Notes under the pieces: model-generated
The model's database searches: none
Told to the model about the DNA's origin: nothing
What the model saw: only the letters and a program-made list of their open reading frames with translations
Assembly (NCBI RefSeq): GCF_021729035.1
Contig: NZ_JAJSAP010000001.1
Coordinates: 248,001 to 312,000, forward strand
Reading direction: 5' to 3'
Origin: Microbulbifer sediminum
Lineage (GTDB): Bacteria; Pseudomonadota; Gammaproteobacteria; Pseudomonadales; Cellvibrionaceae
DNA length: 64,000 nt
Made by a program: the position numbers and the translations under genes
In this document: positions 18,359 to 27,571 of the stretch, in pieces
Layout: each line of letters starts with the position of its first letter
Numbering within the stretch: the first letter of the stretch is position 1

Positions 18359-18599
18359 GCGGGTCCAGCTGATAGGTTATATAGGGGCGGGTGGAGTCCC
18401 CTTCCGGGCGGCCGGACAACGCCGCCCGGTTGTCGACCTCGCCGCCTCCATCCCCGAAGAAGGCAGGAGGCGACTGCGATAGCCCTGAAGGTCACGATCC
18501 TGAGGCATAACCTGGGCCAAAAGACCCGGCCCCGTCGTACACTAGGCATAATAATTAAAACGGCTCCCCGTGAGCCCAGACGATGATGATGAGGGAGTT

Positions 18600-19310
18600 A
18601 TGGGCATCCAATCCGATTCCCACCCGGACCGGCGCCAGTTTATTGTCGCCGATGACCATCCTTTGTTCCGCGGTGCGCTGCAGCAATCCATTCGCCAGAT
18701 TTTTCCCCAGGCGGAACTATACGAGGCGCACGATATGGAAAGCCTGCAGGCATGCGTGACAGAGCACGGCGACTGTGACCTGCTGCTGCTCGACCTGCAT
18801 ATGCCGGGAGCCCACGGCTTCAGCGGGCTGGCCTTCCTGAGCGGCCAACACCCCCAGTTGCCGGTCATGGTGGTTTCCGCCAACGAGAAACCGGAGGTGA
18901 TGTGCAGGGCGGTCGACCACGGCGCCTGCGGCTTCCTGCCCAAGTCCGCGCCGGTGGACACCATTGCCGAGGCTATCGGGAAGGTGCTCGCTGGCGAGAT
19001 ATGGCTGCCGGAAGGCATGTCCGCGCTCTGCGCCCGGCAGGAGTCCGCCACCGACGCCGTCGCCGACGTGGTCGCCACGCTGACACCGCAGCAGTTCCGT
19101 GTCGCCACCATGCTCGGCGAGGGATTGCTCAACAAGCAGATCGCCTACGAAATGGATGTGACGGAAGCGACTGTGAAGGCGCACCTGACAGCCCTGTTCC
19201 GCAAGCTGGGCGTCAATTCCCGCACCCAGGCCGTGCTCGCCCTGAACAGCCTGGATGTCGAGCCCCCGGGCCAGTTCACCCCTCCGCCACGACAGCCTGA
19301 ACCCGCCTGA
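18600..19310 (+). CDS. crbR: LuxR-family response regulator, CrbR-like
   Basis: The start is probably ATG 18600 (MGIQSDSHPDRRQF), with GAGGGAG just upstream; a GTG at 18570 is possible. The 236-residue protein has a receiver domain: the acidic pair in ADDHPLF, phospho-acceptor Asp65 in LLLLDLHMPG, and Lys in GFLPKSAP. A C-terminal LuxR helix-turn-helix follows (LTPQQFRVATMLGEGLLNKQ, residues about 160-225). CrbR/ErdR-type regulators activate acs in vibrios and pseudomonads. Placement beside acs and the SLC5-type kinase supports that role. The 3' end overlaps the kinase gene by 35 bases on the opposite strand. Confidence 0.85.
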   Translation: MGIQSDSHPDRRQFIVADDHPLFRGALQQSIRQIFPQAELYEAHDMESLQACVTEHGDCDLLLLDLHMPGAHGFSGLAFLSGQHPQLPVMVVSANEKPEVMCRAVDHGACGFLPKSAPVDTIAEAIGKVLAGEIWLPEGMSALCARQESATDAVADVVATLTPQQFRVATMLGEGLLNKQIAYEMDVTEATVKAHLTALFRKLGVNSRTQAVLALNSLDVEPPGQFTPPPRQPEPA

Positions 19311-22300
19311 GCCGTCGCACCAGGTTGCGCAAAGCCGCCGGCTTGACCGGCTTGGGCAGGTAATGGAGCCCGGCCATACCGGCACTGTCACGCACCTGGC
19401 CCGAGATATCGGCGCTGATCAGTATCCCGGGTACCCGTTGTGCCCACAGCTGCACCAGGGCCTCGAATGCGGCGACGCCGGTCTCCCCGTTATCCAGGTG
19501 ATAATCCACGATCACCAGGTCCGGTGGTGGGGCCAGTGCTCCATGCGACAGGGCGGCCTCGCGGGAGTGGGCCACTGTTACCTGGCAGCCCCAACCCTCG
19601 AGCAGGCTCTGCATTCCACGCACGATTGCATCCTCGTTGTCGATGCACAGCACCCGCAGGCCCCGGAGGCCACCCGGCTCTGTATTCCCCGCCGCCTCCG
19701 GTGATGCCGCCGGGCCCACCGAGGCGCTGCCCACCGGCACCCGGATCGAAAACATGGCGCCGCGGCCCGGTTGCGACCGCAGGTCGATGGGATGCCCCAG
19801 CAGCCCGGCGCTGCGACTGGCAATCGCGAGCCCCAGGCCGAGCCCCTTGTCGGCGCCGCGCTCGGCGGCCGACAGACGTACAAACTCGTCGAAAATCCGG
19901 GCCTGCTCCTCCGGGGCGATACCGGGCCCGGTATCCCAGACCTGGATTTCCAGCTCGCCCCCCCGGCGGCGGGCCCCCAGCAATACCCGACCGCGCCGGG
20001 TATAGTGCAGCGCATTGCCCAGGAAATTCTGCAGGATCCGCCGCAACAGCTGCCGGTCACTGTGGATCCAGGCGTTGCAGGGCACATAGTGGAATTCCAG
20101 ACCCCGCGCCACGGCAATGGCCCCGAACTCGGTGGCCAGGGCTGCCAGTAACTCATCCAGTGGAAAGTGTTCCCGATTGGGCGTCAGCTTACCGGAGTCC
20201 AGGCGGCTGATTTCCCTCAACGCACCAATCAATTGTTCGGCGGAGTGCAAAGCACTGTCGATGCCGGCAATATCGGTCATGGCCTGCGGCCAGTTTTCCC
20301 GGGCTGCCTTCTGTTGCGCCGAGGCGATAAACAGTCGGGCGGCATTAATCGGCTGCAACAGGTCGTGACTGGTGTGGGCCAGGAAGCGGGATTTGGCGGC
20401 ATGGAGGTCGGCGAGTTCGGCGGTGCGCTGTTCCACCCGCTGCTCCAGGGTACGCTGGTTTTCCTCCAGCGCATCCACTGCGGCCCGGTAATCACTGATA
20501 TCGGTGAAAGTGGTAACGAAGCCGCCACCCGGCATGGGAGTGCCGCGCACCTCGACGATGGTGCCGTTGGGCAGGCGCCGCTCAAACCGGTGGGCGCTGC
20601 CGTGCCGCAGCAGGTCGAGCCGTCGCACCACCTGGGCCTCCAGGTCGTCCGGGTTGTCGCCGTAGAGCCCGCGCTCCGCATTGTGCCGGTACAGCCGCTC
20701 GATGGGGCAACCGATATACAGCAGGCGCGGCGGGTACTCAAACAACTCGATGTACTGCTGGTTCCACGCCACCAGGCGCAGGTCTGCATCCACAACGCTG
20801 ATGCCCTGGCTGATGGTCTCTACGGTGGTCTGCAGCAGTTCCTGGCTGAAGCGCAGCTTTTCCGAGGCTCCATCCACCAGCCGGGCAATATCCTCCACCT
20901 TGAGGGGCCGGTTGCGCCGTAGCAACTCCACCACCTGGTGAGCGGTGGCAGACCCCACTACGCCGGCCAGTACCCCCTCCGCTTCCCGCACCGCGAACCG
21001 CGGCGCCAGGTCGTCCGGCAACAGGCGCTGCCCCGAGCGGTGCTCAAAGCCCCGCCAGATCCCGTCGAGGCGCCCCGCTCCCACGAAGGGGCGCATCAGG
21101 CTGTACAGCTGCCCCATGGGAATGCTGGTGGGCGCCAGCTCGACACTCTCATCCCGAACTGTCTCGCCACTGCCCACGAACAGCTCTGCCTGTCGCCGGT
21201 CGCGGGCCCCCTGGCGACACCGGCGAGAAACCAGCCAGAACAGTGAGATATTGGCCAGCAGGCTCCAGAAGACACCATGGCTCAGGCTATCGAGCCCCGA
21301 CAACCCGAGGAATTCCCGTGGGCGCAGCCAGCCGATCCCCAGGGGCCCCGCTTCCACCCAACTGGCCCCGGGGAAAATTGCCGGCAACACCAGGCAATAG
21401 AACCACAGCGCATAGCCGGCAGAAAGCCCTGCCCAGACGCCGCTGCGGTGGGCACGGCGCCAGTAGAGTCCCGCCACCAGGGCCGGCGCCAGCTGCGCCG
21501 CAGCGGCAAAGGACAGCAAGCCGATGGGGGCCAGGGTATCCAGGCCGGTGATGGCCCGGTGTACTCCCCATCCCATCAACATCAGGAGCATGATGCTGGC
21601 AGCCCGTACCTGGCGCAGGTAATTACCAAAGGACACCGCAGACAGCCGGGTGTAGCGGCTCAGGTACAGCCAGACTGGCCCCACCAGCTCATTGGAAACC
21701 ATGATCGCCAGGGTCACTGCGGCCACCACAACCATGCCGGTGGCCGCGGAGAAGCCGCCGAGATAGACGAGCGCCGTCAGGGCATTGCTGTCCGCCGCCA
21801 TGGGCAGGGTCAACACCAGGCTGTCGGGCGCCATTCCCTGGGCCAGCAGCGGCTGGCCGGCCATCGCGATGGGCAGGATCAGGACAGAGAACATGACCAG
21901 GTAAAGCGGCAACAGCCAGCGCGCGGCCTGCAGGTCCCGCGGCCCCTGGTATTCCACCACGGCCATGTGGAACTGCCGTGGCAGGCAGATGATCGCGACG
22001 GTGGCTAACAGGGTCTGGGTCAGGAAATTGGCATCCACCACCAGCGGGTCCCAGCGGCGATCCAGCACCGTCCCCAGAGCCAGCGTCTCATCCAGCAACA
22101 GCCAGCAGGCAAAGCCGCCGACTGCGGCAAAGGCCAGCAGTTTCACCAGTGATTCCAGGGCAATCGCGGCCACCACGCCCCGATTACGCTCGCGACCCTC
22201 CAGGTGACGCGTGCCGAAAAACACTGCAAACAGGCCCATCAGCACCGCGGTGACCAGCGCTGTATCCAGATTCACGAACTCACTGCCCTCCCCACCACCG

Positions 22301-22728
22301 ACGGTATCCCAGGCCATGGCCACCGCACGCAGCTGCAGCGCGATATACGGCAGGGTGCCGACGATCGCCAGCAGCGCCACCAGCGCCGACAGGCCCCGAC
22401 TCTTGCCGTAGCGCGAACCGATGAAATCGGCAATCGAAGTCACTTTCTGTCGCTCACCCACCACCAGCAGGCGCCGCAGGAAGGCCCCACCGAAGACAAA
22501 CAGCAGGATGGGGCCGAGGTAGATTGGCAGGTAGCTCCAGGTACTGGCCGTGGACTGCCCCACCCCGCCAAAGAAGGTCCAGGAACTGCAGTAGACCGCA
22601 AGTGCGAGGCCGTAGACCAGCGGCCGAAAGCGACCCGCCTCGCCCCCGCGATCAGCACGCCAGGCAACCGCAAACAACAGCGCAACGTATACCAGGGCAA
22701 GCAACAACAGGAGGGGTTTGCCGATCAT
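19276..22728 (-). CDS. crbS: Hybrid histidine kinase with SLC5 transporter domain, CrbS-like
   Basis: The 1150-residue protein fuses a sodium:solute-symporter-like membrane domain (about residues 1-490, some 13 helices) to a signalling part. The latter has a PAS domain (about 630-750, QGISVVDADLRLVAWNQQY) and a short coiled coil. A HisKA box FLAHTSHDLLQPINAAR (phospho-His near 787) and a HATPase domain (NFLGNALHYT, DTGPGIAPEEQ) follow. A C-terminal receiver has its Asp near 1076 (DLVIVDYHLD). This is the architecture of CrbS, MxtR and CbrA. CrbS with CrbR turns on acetate use; the neighbouring acs and crbR favour CrbS here. The gene is convergent with crbR. Confidence 0.87.
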   Translation of the reverse strand: MIGKPLLLLLALVYVALLFAVAWRADRGGEAGRFRPLVYGLALAVYCSSWTFFGGVGQSTASTWSYLPIYLGPILLFVFGGAFLRRLLVVGERQKVTSIADFIGSRYGKSRGLSALVALLAIVGTLPYIALQLRAVAMAWDTVGGGEGSEFVNLDTALVTAVLMGLFAVFFGTRHLEGRERNRGVVAAIALESLVKLLAFAAVGGFACWLLLDETLALGTVLDRRWDPLVVDANFLTQTLLATVAIICLPRQFHMAVVEYQGPRDLQAARWLLPLYLVMFSVLILPIAMAGQPLLAQGMAPDSLVLTLPMAADSNALTALVYLGGFSAATGMVVVAAVTLAIMVSNELVGPVWLYLSRYTRLSAVSFGNYLRQVRAASIMLLMLMGWGVHRAITGLDTLAPIGLLSFAAAAQLAPALVAGLYWRRAHRSGVWAGLSAGYALWFYCLVLPAIFPGASWVEAGPLGIGWLRPREFLGLSGLDSLSHGVFWSLLANISLFWLVSRRCRQGARDRRQAELFVGSGETVRDESVELAPTSIPMGQLYSLMRPFVGAGRLDGIWRGFEHRSGQRLLPDDLAPRFAVREAEGVLAGVVGSATAHQVVELLRRNRPLKVEDIARLVDGASEKLRFSQELLQTTVETISQGISVVDADLRLVAWNQQYIELFEYPPRLLYIGCPIERLYRHNAERGLYGDNPDDLEAQVVRRLDLLRHGSAHRFERRLPNGTIVEVRGTPMPGGGFVTTFTDISDYRAAVDALEENQRTLEQRVEQRTAELADLHAAKSRFLAHTSHDLLQPINAARLFIASAQQKAARENWPQAMTDIAGIDSALHSAEQLIGALREISRLDSGKLTPNREHFPLDELLAALATEFGAIAVARGLEFHYVPCNAWIHSDRQLLRRILQNFLGNALHYTRRGRVLLGARRRGGELEIQVWDTGPGIAPEEQARIFDEFVRLSAAERGADKGLGLGLAIASRSAGLLGHPIDLRSQPGRGAMFSIRVPVGSASVGPAASPEAAGNTEPGGLRGLRVLCIDNEDAIVRGMQSLLEGWGCQVTVAHSREAALSHGALAPPPDLVIVDYHLDNGETGVAAFEALVQLWAQRVPGILISADISGQVRDSAGMAGLHYLPKPVKPAALRNLVRRLRRVQAVVAEG

Positions 22729-22839
22729 CTCTCAATTCACCAATTGCGGGGAAGCGCCCAAATCATCGACTTCTTTTATAACCGAAGCCCGGGGGCGGAA
22801 GCTATTAGCGAATGGTCGCAAGGATTGCCCCAGCGACCT

Positions 22840-22867
22840 TTGACAAGCCGGTTCGCTGGACTAGGCT
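22840..22867 (+). promoter_or_regulatory. Sigma70-type promoter of DUF1540 copy 1
   Basis: TTGACA (22840-22845), a 16-base spacer and TAGGCT (22862-22867) lie 48 bases before the start codon. The same -35, spacer length and -10 recur before the second DUF1540 gene, which strengthens the call. Confidence 0.7.
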
Positions 22868-22915
22868 CCAACATATCTCCCACTCCCGCCCCGGAAGCAG
22901 CCAAGCGAGGCCAAG

Positions 22916-23212
22916 ATGATCATTGCCACCGATATGCCGGAAGTCGCCAAGTGCGCCGTCACCCAGTGCGCCTTCAACACAGATGATGCCTGTCACGCCC
23001 GCGCCATCACCATCGGCGAGGGCTCGGACCCCGACTGCGATACCTTCTTCAACAACTCGAACCATACCCACAGTAGCCGCACCGCGGGGGTCGGCGCCTG
23101 CAAGATGACCGACTGCTCCCACAATCAAGACCTGGAGTGCTCGGCGGAAAGTATCCAGGTGGGCAAGAGCGGCGACTCGGTGGAGTGCCTGACCTACAGC
23201 ACCCGTCACTGA
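22916..23212 (+). CDS. DUF1540 protein, copy 1
   Basis: The 98-residue protein holds two DUF1540-like cysteine units. The first is KCAVTQCAFN...ACHARAITIG...CDTF (residues about 13-43) and the second is ACKMTDCSHN...ECSAESIQVG...ECLTY (about 61-94). Four spaced Cys per unit suggest metal binding, though no function is established for the family. GAGG precedes the ATG. Copy 2 starts 1.3 kb away; the two differ at 15 of 98 positions and the first 34 residues are identical. Confidence 0.87.
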   Translation: MIIATDMPEVAKCAVTQCAFNTDDACHARAITIGEGSDPDCDTFFNNSNHTHSSRTAGVGACKMTDCSHNQDLECSAESIQVGKSGDSVECLTYSTRH

Positions 23213-23218
23213 GCCGGC

Positions 23219-23246
23219 AAAAAAAAGGGATGCCGACTGGCATCCC
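23219..23246 (-). terminator. Intrinsic terminator after the OB-fold gene
   Basis: On the minus strand GGGATGCC, loop AGTC and GGCATCCC form a perfect 8-base stem followed by eight T. It ends the transcript of the minus-strand OB-fold gene. Its plus-strand reading lacks a T-tract, so it would not end the DUF1540 transcript by the usual mechanism. Confidence 0.88.
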
Positions 23247-23297
23247 CTGAGAGCCTGCAGCGACTGGAGGCCCGGGCCTCCAGTGCGCGCGCTGAGG

Positions 23298-23990
23298 TCA
23301 GTCGCGCTCCTCGGGACTCAGGCTCAGTACCCGGTCGGCACGGATCTCATTTTCCTCAAAAAAGCCGAGGTCAAACTCACCGGAGACGCTCACAAAGTCC
23401 CCGGCATCGATCCGCTGGAAGCCCTCGTCATCGAGGGGGTCGTAGCCCATACCGACGGTATCGACACGCATTTCACGAACACCGGTGTCCAGGGTGAACT
23501 CGCGACCGTCGACATCCTTTACGATCCCCGTGAGGCTCATTTCCCGCCCCTCGACCAGCGGGAAGGAGAAGTAGCTGCCCACATAAACGCTGGGAATATC
23601 TTCCTCGTCCAGGGCGCTCGCGAAGAAAGTGCTGTTGAGGCTGTCCACATGGACGCTGCTCGCCTCGATCGTACGCAGCTCATACAGGTCATCGTCCACC
23701 CGGCCATGAACAATCACCTCCTGGCCCGGCAGCAGCGCACGGCCCTCCGGGTACCAGTCCCAGTCATCCATCTCGACGACAACTGCGCCATCGCCGAAAT
23801 CGAGGGAGAAACGGTCGTCCTCCACGTTCACCACCTCGCCGGCGATACTGATCCAGCTGTCATCCGGCTTTTTGTAGGGATCCGCCGCCAGCGCGGGCAT
23901 CGACAACACGAGTCCGGCAGCTCCCGCGGCAATACCTCCGAGAGTGGTTCCGATAGCGCTCGTCAGTCTCTGCGTCTTGTGCGGAATCAT
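23298..23990 (-). CDS. Exported protein with two OB-fold-like domains
   Basis: The 230-residue protein has a signal peptide ending near MPALAADPYKK (residue 36), so it should be periplasmic. Two similar halves follow. Each has a stretch like ISIAGEVVNVEDDRFSLDFG (about 46-65) or MSLTGIVKDVDGREFTLDTG (about 150-169), then an acidic strand and an ALLPGQEVIVHGRVDD or RIDAGDFVSVSGEFD element. This resembles the bacterial OB-fold (YgiW/YdeI) pattern in tandem. The protein is strongly acidic. Relatives are linked to envelope stress but have no fixed activity. It lies between the two DUF1540 genes, on the opposite strand. Confidence 0.65.
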   Translation of the reverse strand: MIPHKTQRLTSAIGTTLGGIAAGAAGLVLSMPALAADPYKKPDDSWISIAGEVVNVEDDRFSLDFGDGAVVVEMDDWDWYPEGRALLPGQEVIVHGRVDDDLYELRTIEASSVHVDSLNSTFFASALDEEDIPSVYVGSYFSFPLVEGREMSLTGIVKDVDGREFTLDTGVREMRVDTVGMGYDPLDDEGFQRIDAGDFVSVSGEFDLGFFEENEIRADRVLSLSPEERD

Positions 23991-24148
23991 AAAAACTCCT
24001 TCTCTTCGTATGACTTTCGTCTACGTCACTCCACCTGCGATCGGCATGACGCTATTTAAAGGGTAAAATTGATTCAATTTTGGAATAAAGGCTTGCTATC
24101 GATAGCCCCCTGAAATAACGACGCCGGGCGGCAGTGCCGGCAGCAGAT

Positions 24149-24176
24149 TTGACAGGGTCCCACACTCGACTAGGCT
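24149..24176 (+). promoter_or_regulatory. Sigma70-type promoter of DUF1540 copy 2
   Basis: TTGACA (24149-24154), a 16-base spacer and TAGGCT (24171-24176) lie 48 bases before the start codon. This is the same arrangement as for copy 1, including CGACTAGGCTCC against GGACTAGGCTCC around the -10. Confidence 0.7.
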
Positions 24177-24224
24177 CCCTGAACCAGGCTTGCGGAAGCC
24201 CGATAAACCACAGCGAGGCCCGAG

Positions 24225-24521
24225 ATGATCATCGCCACCGATATGCCGGAAGTCGCCAAGTGCGCCGTTACCCAGTGCGCATTCAACACAGATGACGCCT
24301 GTCACGCCCGCGCGATCACCATCGGCGATGGCGCGAACCCCGGCTGCGACACTTTTTTCGACAATTCGCAGCACACCGACAGTGACCGCACCGCCGGTGT
24401 TGGTGCCTGCAAGGTGACCGACTGCAGTCACAATGACGATTTCGAGTGCTCGGCTGACAGTATCCAGGTAGGCAAAAGCGGTAACTCGGTCAATTGCCTG
24501 ACCTACAGCGCCCGGCACTGA
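24225..24521 (+). CDS. DUF1540 protein, copy 2
   Basis: This 98-residue paralogue of the product of 22916-23212 keeps all cysteines of both DUF1540 units: KCAVTQCAFN and its partner Cys residues, then ACKVTDCSHN and its partners. The substitutions cluster in the linker (residues 35-55), where it has more Asp (DNSQHTDSDRT). Promoter and leader are also conserved, so the duplication included regulation. The role is unknown; a small cytoplasmic metal-binding protein is a guess from the Cys spacing. Confidence 0.87.
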   Translation: MIIATDMPEVAKCAVTQCAFNTDDACHARAITIGDGANPGCDTFFDNSQHTDSDRTAGVGACKVTDCSHNDDFECSADSIQVGKSGNSVNCLTYSARH

Positions 24522-24705
24522 CACCGCTTCACGATGCCCCCGCCTGCGGCCATGCCAGGCGGGCCCACCTCCCCAGCCCGAGTCCCGGGCGACACCCGCC
24601 CACCTGCAGAAAATTCCCCATCGGGTGAATCTGTGGTGAAATCCATGCTTGCTGGCACCAATTCGCCGGCAGGCGGCAATACACAATGGCAGGGATGACA
24701 ACAGC

Positions 24706-25497
24706 ATGGAGAGGACTGCTGCCCACGGAGCATTTGCCCGGGACTTTGCCGGAACGGCAGCGACTGTCGAGTTACCGGGTTTTTCCGGGGTCTGTGCTGA
24801 AATCACCTTTGCTACCACCCATTACGAAGACCGGCTTTACCGGGACCTGCAGGTGCCCTTTCCCCGCTCCCTCGCAACGGCGAGACCGCAACGTCGCGCA
24901 GAATTTCTCGCCGGCCGCTACCTGGCGGGACAGCTGCTGTACCGCCTGGGCTCGATGCAGCGCCGCATCGGTATCGGCAGCCACGGGCAACCGGTGTGGC
25001 CCATTGGCTTCAGTGGCTCCATCACCCACACGGAGGACCGCGCCATTTGTGCCGTGGCCGGCGCCAGTACCATGCTGGGAATCGATTTTGAGGTATTCCA
25101 TCCCCGGCACGGGTGCGAGGAGCTTCTGGCGGCCATTGCCAGCAAAGAGGAGGCGGATCTATTGGCGAGCGTGTTTGCCGGTCGGGCCCAGGGCACCATA
25201 ACGCTGTTCTCTGCCAAGGAGAGCCTGTTCAAGGCACTTTTCCCTCTGGTTGGGGATTACTTTGAATTCACCGATGCGGCCCTGGTGGACATCAACCCGG
25301 CACGGGGCGAGTTGCGGCTGGAAATTCTCCGCGACCTGTCGCCAGCCGTTCCCCGGGGAAAGATTTTCAAACTTGCTTTCCGCCACCACGCCGGGGGTAC
25401 CCTCACGTGGCTGGCTGAGGAAAATACTGGCTCTCCTCCGGCGAACAAAAGCACAGGGACATGGGGCCCCGGTGTTAGCGACACGCGGGACAGTTGA
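24706..25497 (+). CDS. 4'-phosphopantetheinyl transferase, EntD/Sfp type
   Basis: The start is ATG 24706 (MERTAAHGAFARDF) with AGGGAT upstream; an in-frame start at 24649 lacks support. The 263-residue protein has the PPTase motifs: SGSITHTEDRAICAV, the Mg-binding GIDFEVF (near residue 126) and FSAKESLFKALFPL (near residue 168). EntD-type enzymes move phosphopantetheine from CoA to carrier proteins of non-ribosomal peptide or polyketide synthases. No such synthase lies in the window. It could also serve a fatty-acid, lipid or lysine pathway. It converges on the acyl-CoA synthetase gene. Confidence 0.88.
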   Translation: MERTAAHGAFARDFAGTAATVELPGFSGVCAEITFATTHYEDRLYRDLQVPFPRSLATARPQRRAEFLAGRYLAGQLLYRLGSMQRRIGIGSHGQPVWPIGFSGSITHTEDRAICAVAGASTMLGIDFEVFHPRHGCEELLAAIASKEEADLLASVFAGRAQGTITLFSAKESLFKALFPLVGDYFEFTDAALVDINPARGELRLEILRDLSPAVPRGKIFKLAFRHHAGGTLTWLAEENTGSPPANKSTGTWGPGVSDTRDS

Positions 25498-25672
25498 TCA
25501 GGCGGCAGCACCGTCTGCTTCCACGATATCCGCGATATAACCTGGAGTTTTCTCCAGGACCTCCAGCGCACAACACCATCTTCAATCCCCCCCATCGACG
25601 TCGTGCAGGTGAAGTCGCGCAAGTCTTGGCAGGCGTATGTTCGATTGTCTGCGAGATAGGGGCCGACCGATG

Positions 25673-27397
25673 TCAATCGGCTATCCCAGGTTCGCCGAGC
25701 CGGGCCCCGCCGGCCTCTCCCCTATCCGGTTCGGAGTCCTCCCAGATCACCCCAACCTGCTGTTGGTTGTTTTCAATCCACGGCCGGTATTGAGCCTCAA
25801 GCGCCTTTCGCTTGATTTTCAGGGTTGGTGTAGCCAGGTTGTTCTGGGGCGTCCAGTCCCGGCTGGTGATAAAAATCGCCCGCAGCCGCTCATGCTGCTG
25901 GAGCTGCTGGTTCACATCATCAAGAGTCTGCAGGAGTTCTTCCGCAATTTTCACGGGCGAAAGCTTCCGGGCCATCTCGGAAAGGCTGGCGAGCATGACC
26001 GGTTGATCCATACCATGTCCCAGGACGCAAACCTGCCCCAGCAAGGCATTCTCCCCAAACCTGTTTTCCAGTTCTGCCGGCTGCACAAACTTGCCCTTGC
26101 TGGTCTTGAACGTATCGGACAAGCGGCCGGTAACATGCAGCAAGCCGGAATCATCGATAAAACCTGCGTCGCCGGTATGGTAATAGCCGTCGCGCAGCAC
26201 TTCCGCAGTCTTTTCCGGCTCCAGGTAATAGCCCTTCATCAGGGCTCGGCTCTTGAACAGGACCTCGCCCTGCGCCGAGATCTTGACCTCGCAGTCCCAG
26301 AACGGTTTGCCCACAGTACCCGGGACCGGTGTCTCCCCCATGTGAGTGTTGCAGCCATAGATAAAGTTCTCGGTCATGCCGTAACCATCGGCGACCATCA
26401 TCCCCATACGGTGATACCAGTTTTGCAGGTCGATTGAGATGGGAGAGGCGCCGGTAACCAGCATACGCGCCTGGTCGAGGCCCAGCCCCCGCTGCACTTT
26501 CTGTTTGAACCAACGGCTGACCAGAGGAGTTCGTAACAGGAATCGCTGCACCGATGGCGCGAGCTTTGCGTCAATCCCCTCCTTGAATTTTGCCCACAGC
26601 CTCGGCACGGAGAAGAACAGGGTCGGGCGGGTGCGCTGGAGATCCTCGAGGAAGGTATCAAGGGATTCAGGGAAGTGAACCGGGGTACCCGAGTAGAGGC
26701 TGTGGAATTCCACCACAATACGCTCCGCGGCATGGGCCAGGGGCAGGTAAGAGAAGAAACGATCGCTCTCGTCGTAGCCGTAGCCCCGCACCATATTCGG
26801 CACTGCAAAGGTAATAGCGGACCAGGTGTGCATCACTCCCTTAGGGTTACCGGTGGTACCGGATGTGTACATGATGGTGAATACCTCATCCGGGTCATAG
26901 AGCGGCGATTCAACCATAGGCGGGTGCTCGGCAACCACAGCCTCCAGCGAGTAATCACACTCGATCTCACAGCGCTGGATGGCTATTGAGGGCAGTGCTA
27001 CCGCCACATCGGCGAGAGCCTTGTTATCATCGCTGGCCCCGCAGAACAGGAGCCTGCTCTCTGAATGCCGTAACACATACTGCATGGAGGCGGCGGACTG
27101 GCCCGGGTAAAGGGGCACGCTCACCATCCCTGCCAACATGATGGCATAGTCAACCAGGATCCAGTCAGCGCAGTTCTTCGCGTGGATGGCGACCCGGTCA
27201 CCGCGCTCACAGTGCGACCGCAGGAAAGTGGCAATCCGCCGCACCCGGTCCATCACCTCACCCCAGGTGTACTCGCGCCAACGGCGCTGCTGCATCTGTC
27301 TCAGGTAAACGCGGTCGGGGTGCTCCCGCTCACGCTGGTAAAGGATATCCAGGGGCTGCCTGTCCTTCAGGCGCGCATACTTCTCCTCGGGAGTCAT
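25673..27397 (-). CDS. Long-chain acyl-CoA synthetase (AMP-forming)
   Basis: The start is ATG 27397 with TGAGG 8 bases upstream; a GTG nine bases earlier is the alternative. The 574-residue protein belongs to the ANL superfamily. It shows the P-loop IMYTSGTTGNPKGVMHTWSA, the A5 motif DGYGMTEN, the A7 motif YYHTGDAGFIDD with GRLSDTFKTSKGKFVQP, and a C-terminal catalytic Lys in TPTLKIKRKAL. The YLPLAHAAER element and length fit the FadD15/ACSL group that activates long-chain fatty acids to acyl-CoA. No membrane helix is evident. It seems to be a single transcription unit. Confidence 0.88.
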   Translation of the reverse strand: MTPEEKYARLKDRQPLDILYQREREHPDRVYLRQMQQRRWREYTWGEVMDRVRRIATFLRSHCERGDRVAIHAKNCADWILVDYAIMLAGMVSVPLYPGQSAASMQYVLRHSESRLLFCGASDDNKALADVAVALPSIAIQRCEIECDYSLEAVVAEHPPMVESPLYDPDEVFTIMYTSGTTGNPKGVMHTWSAITFAVPNMVRGYGYDESDRFFSYLPLAHAAERIVVEFHSLYSGTPVHFPESLDTFLEDLQRTRPTLFFSVPRLWAKFKEGIDAKLAPSVQRFLLRTPLVSRWFKQKVQRGLGLDQARMLVTGASPISIDLQNWYHRMGMMVADGYGMTENFIYGCNTHMGETPVPGTVGKPFWDCEVKISAQGEVLFKSRALMKGYYLEPEKTAEVLRDGYYHTGDAGFIDDSGLLHVTGRLSDTFKTSKGKFVQPAELENRFGENALLGQVCVLGHGMDQPVMLASLSEMARKLSPVKIAEELLQTLDDVNQQLQQHERLRAIFITSRDWTPQNNLATPTLKIKRKALEAQYRPWIENNQQQVGVIWEDSEPDRGEAGGARLGEPGIAD

Positions 27398-27571
27398 ACC
27401 GGGCACCTCACAATCATTATTGTGTTTATTCTGGGATTCGCGGCTACAGCATCACTGTTTTTCAGGTCCGTTGCCGGTCCAGCACCAAGTATAAGCACAA
27501 TCCTCGGTGCCTGTCCCAGATGCCCTGGCCGCCCCGGCCACGTCGCTGCGAGGCAGGTTCGCAATGGCAAC

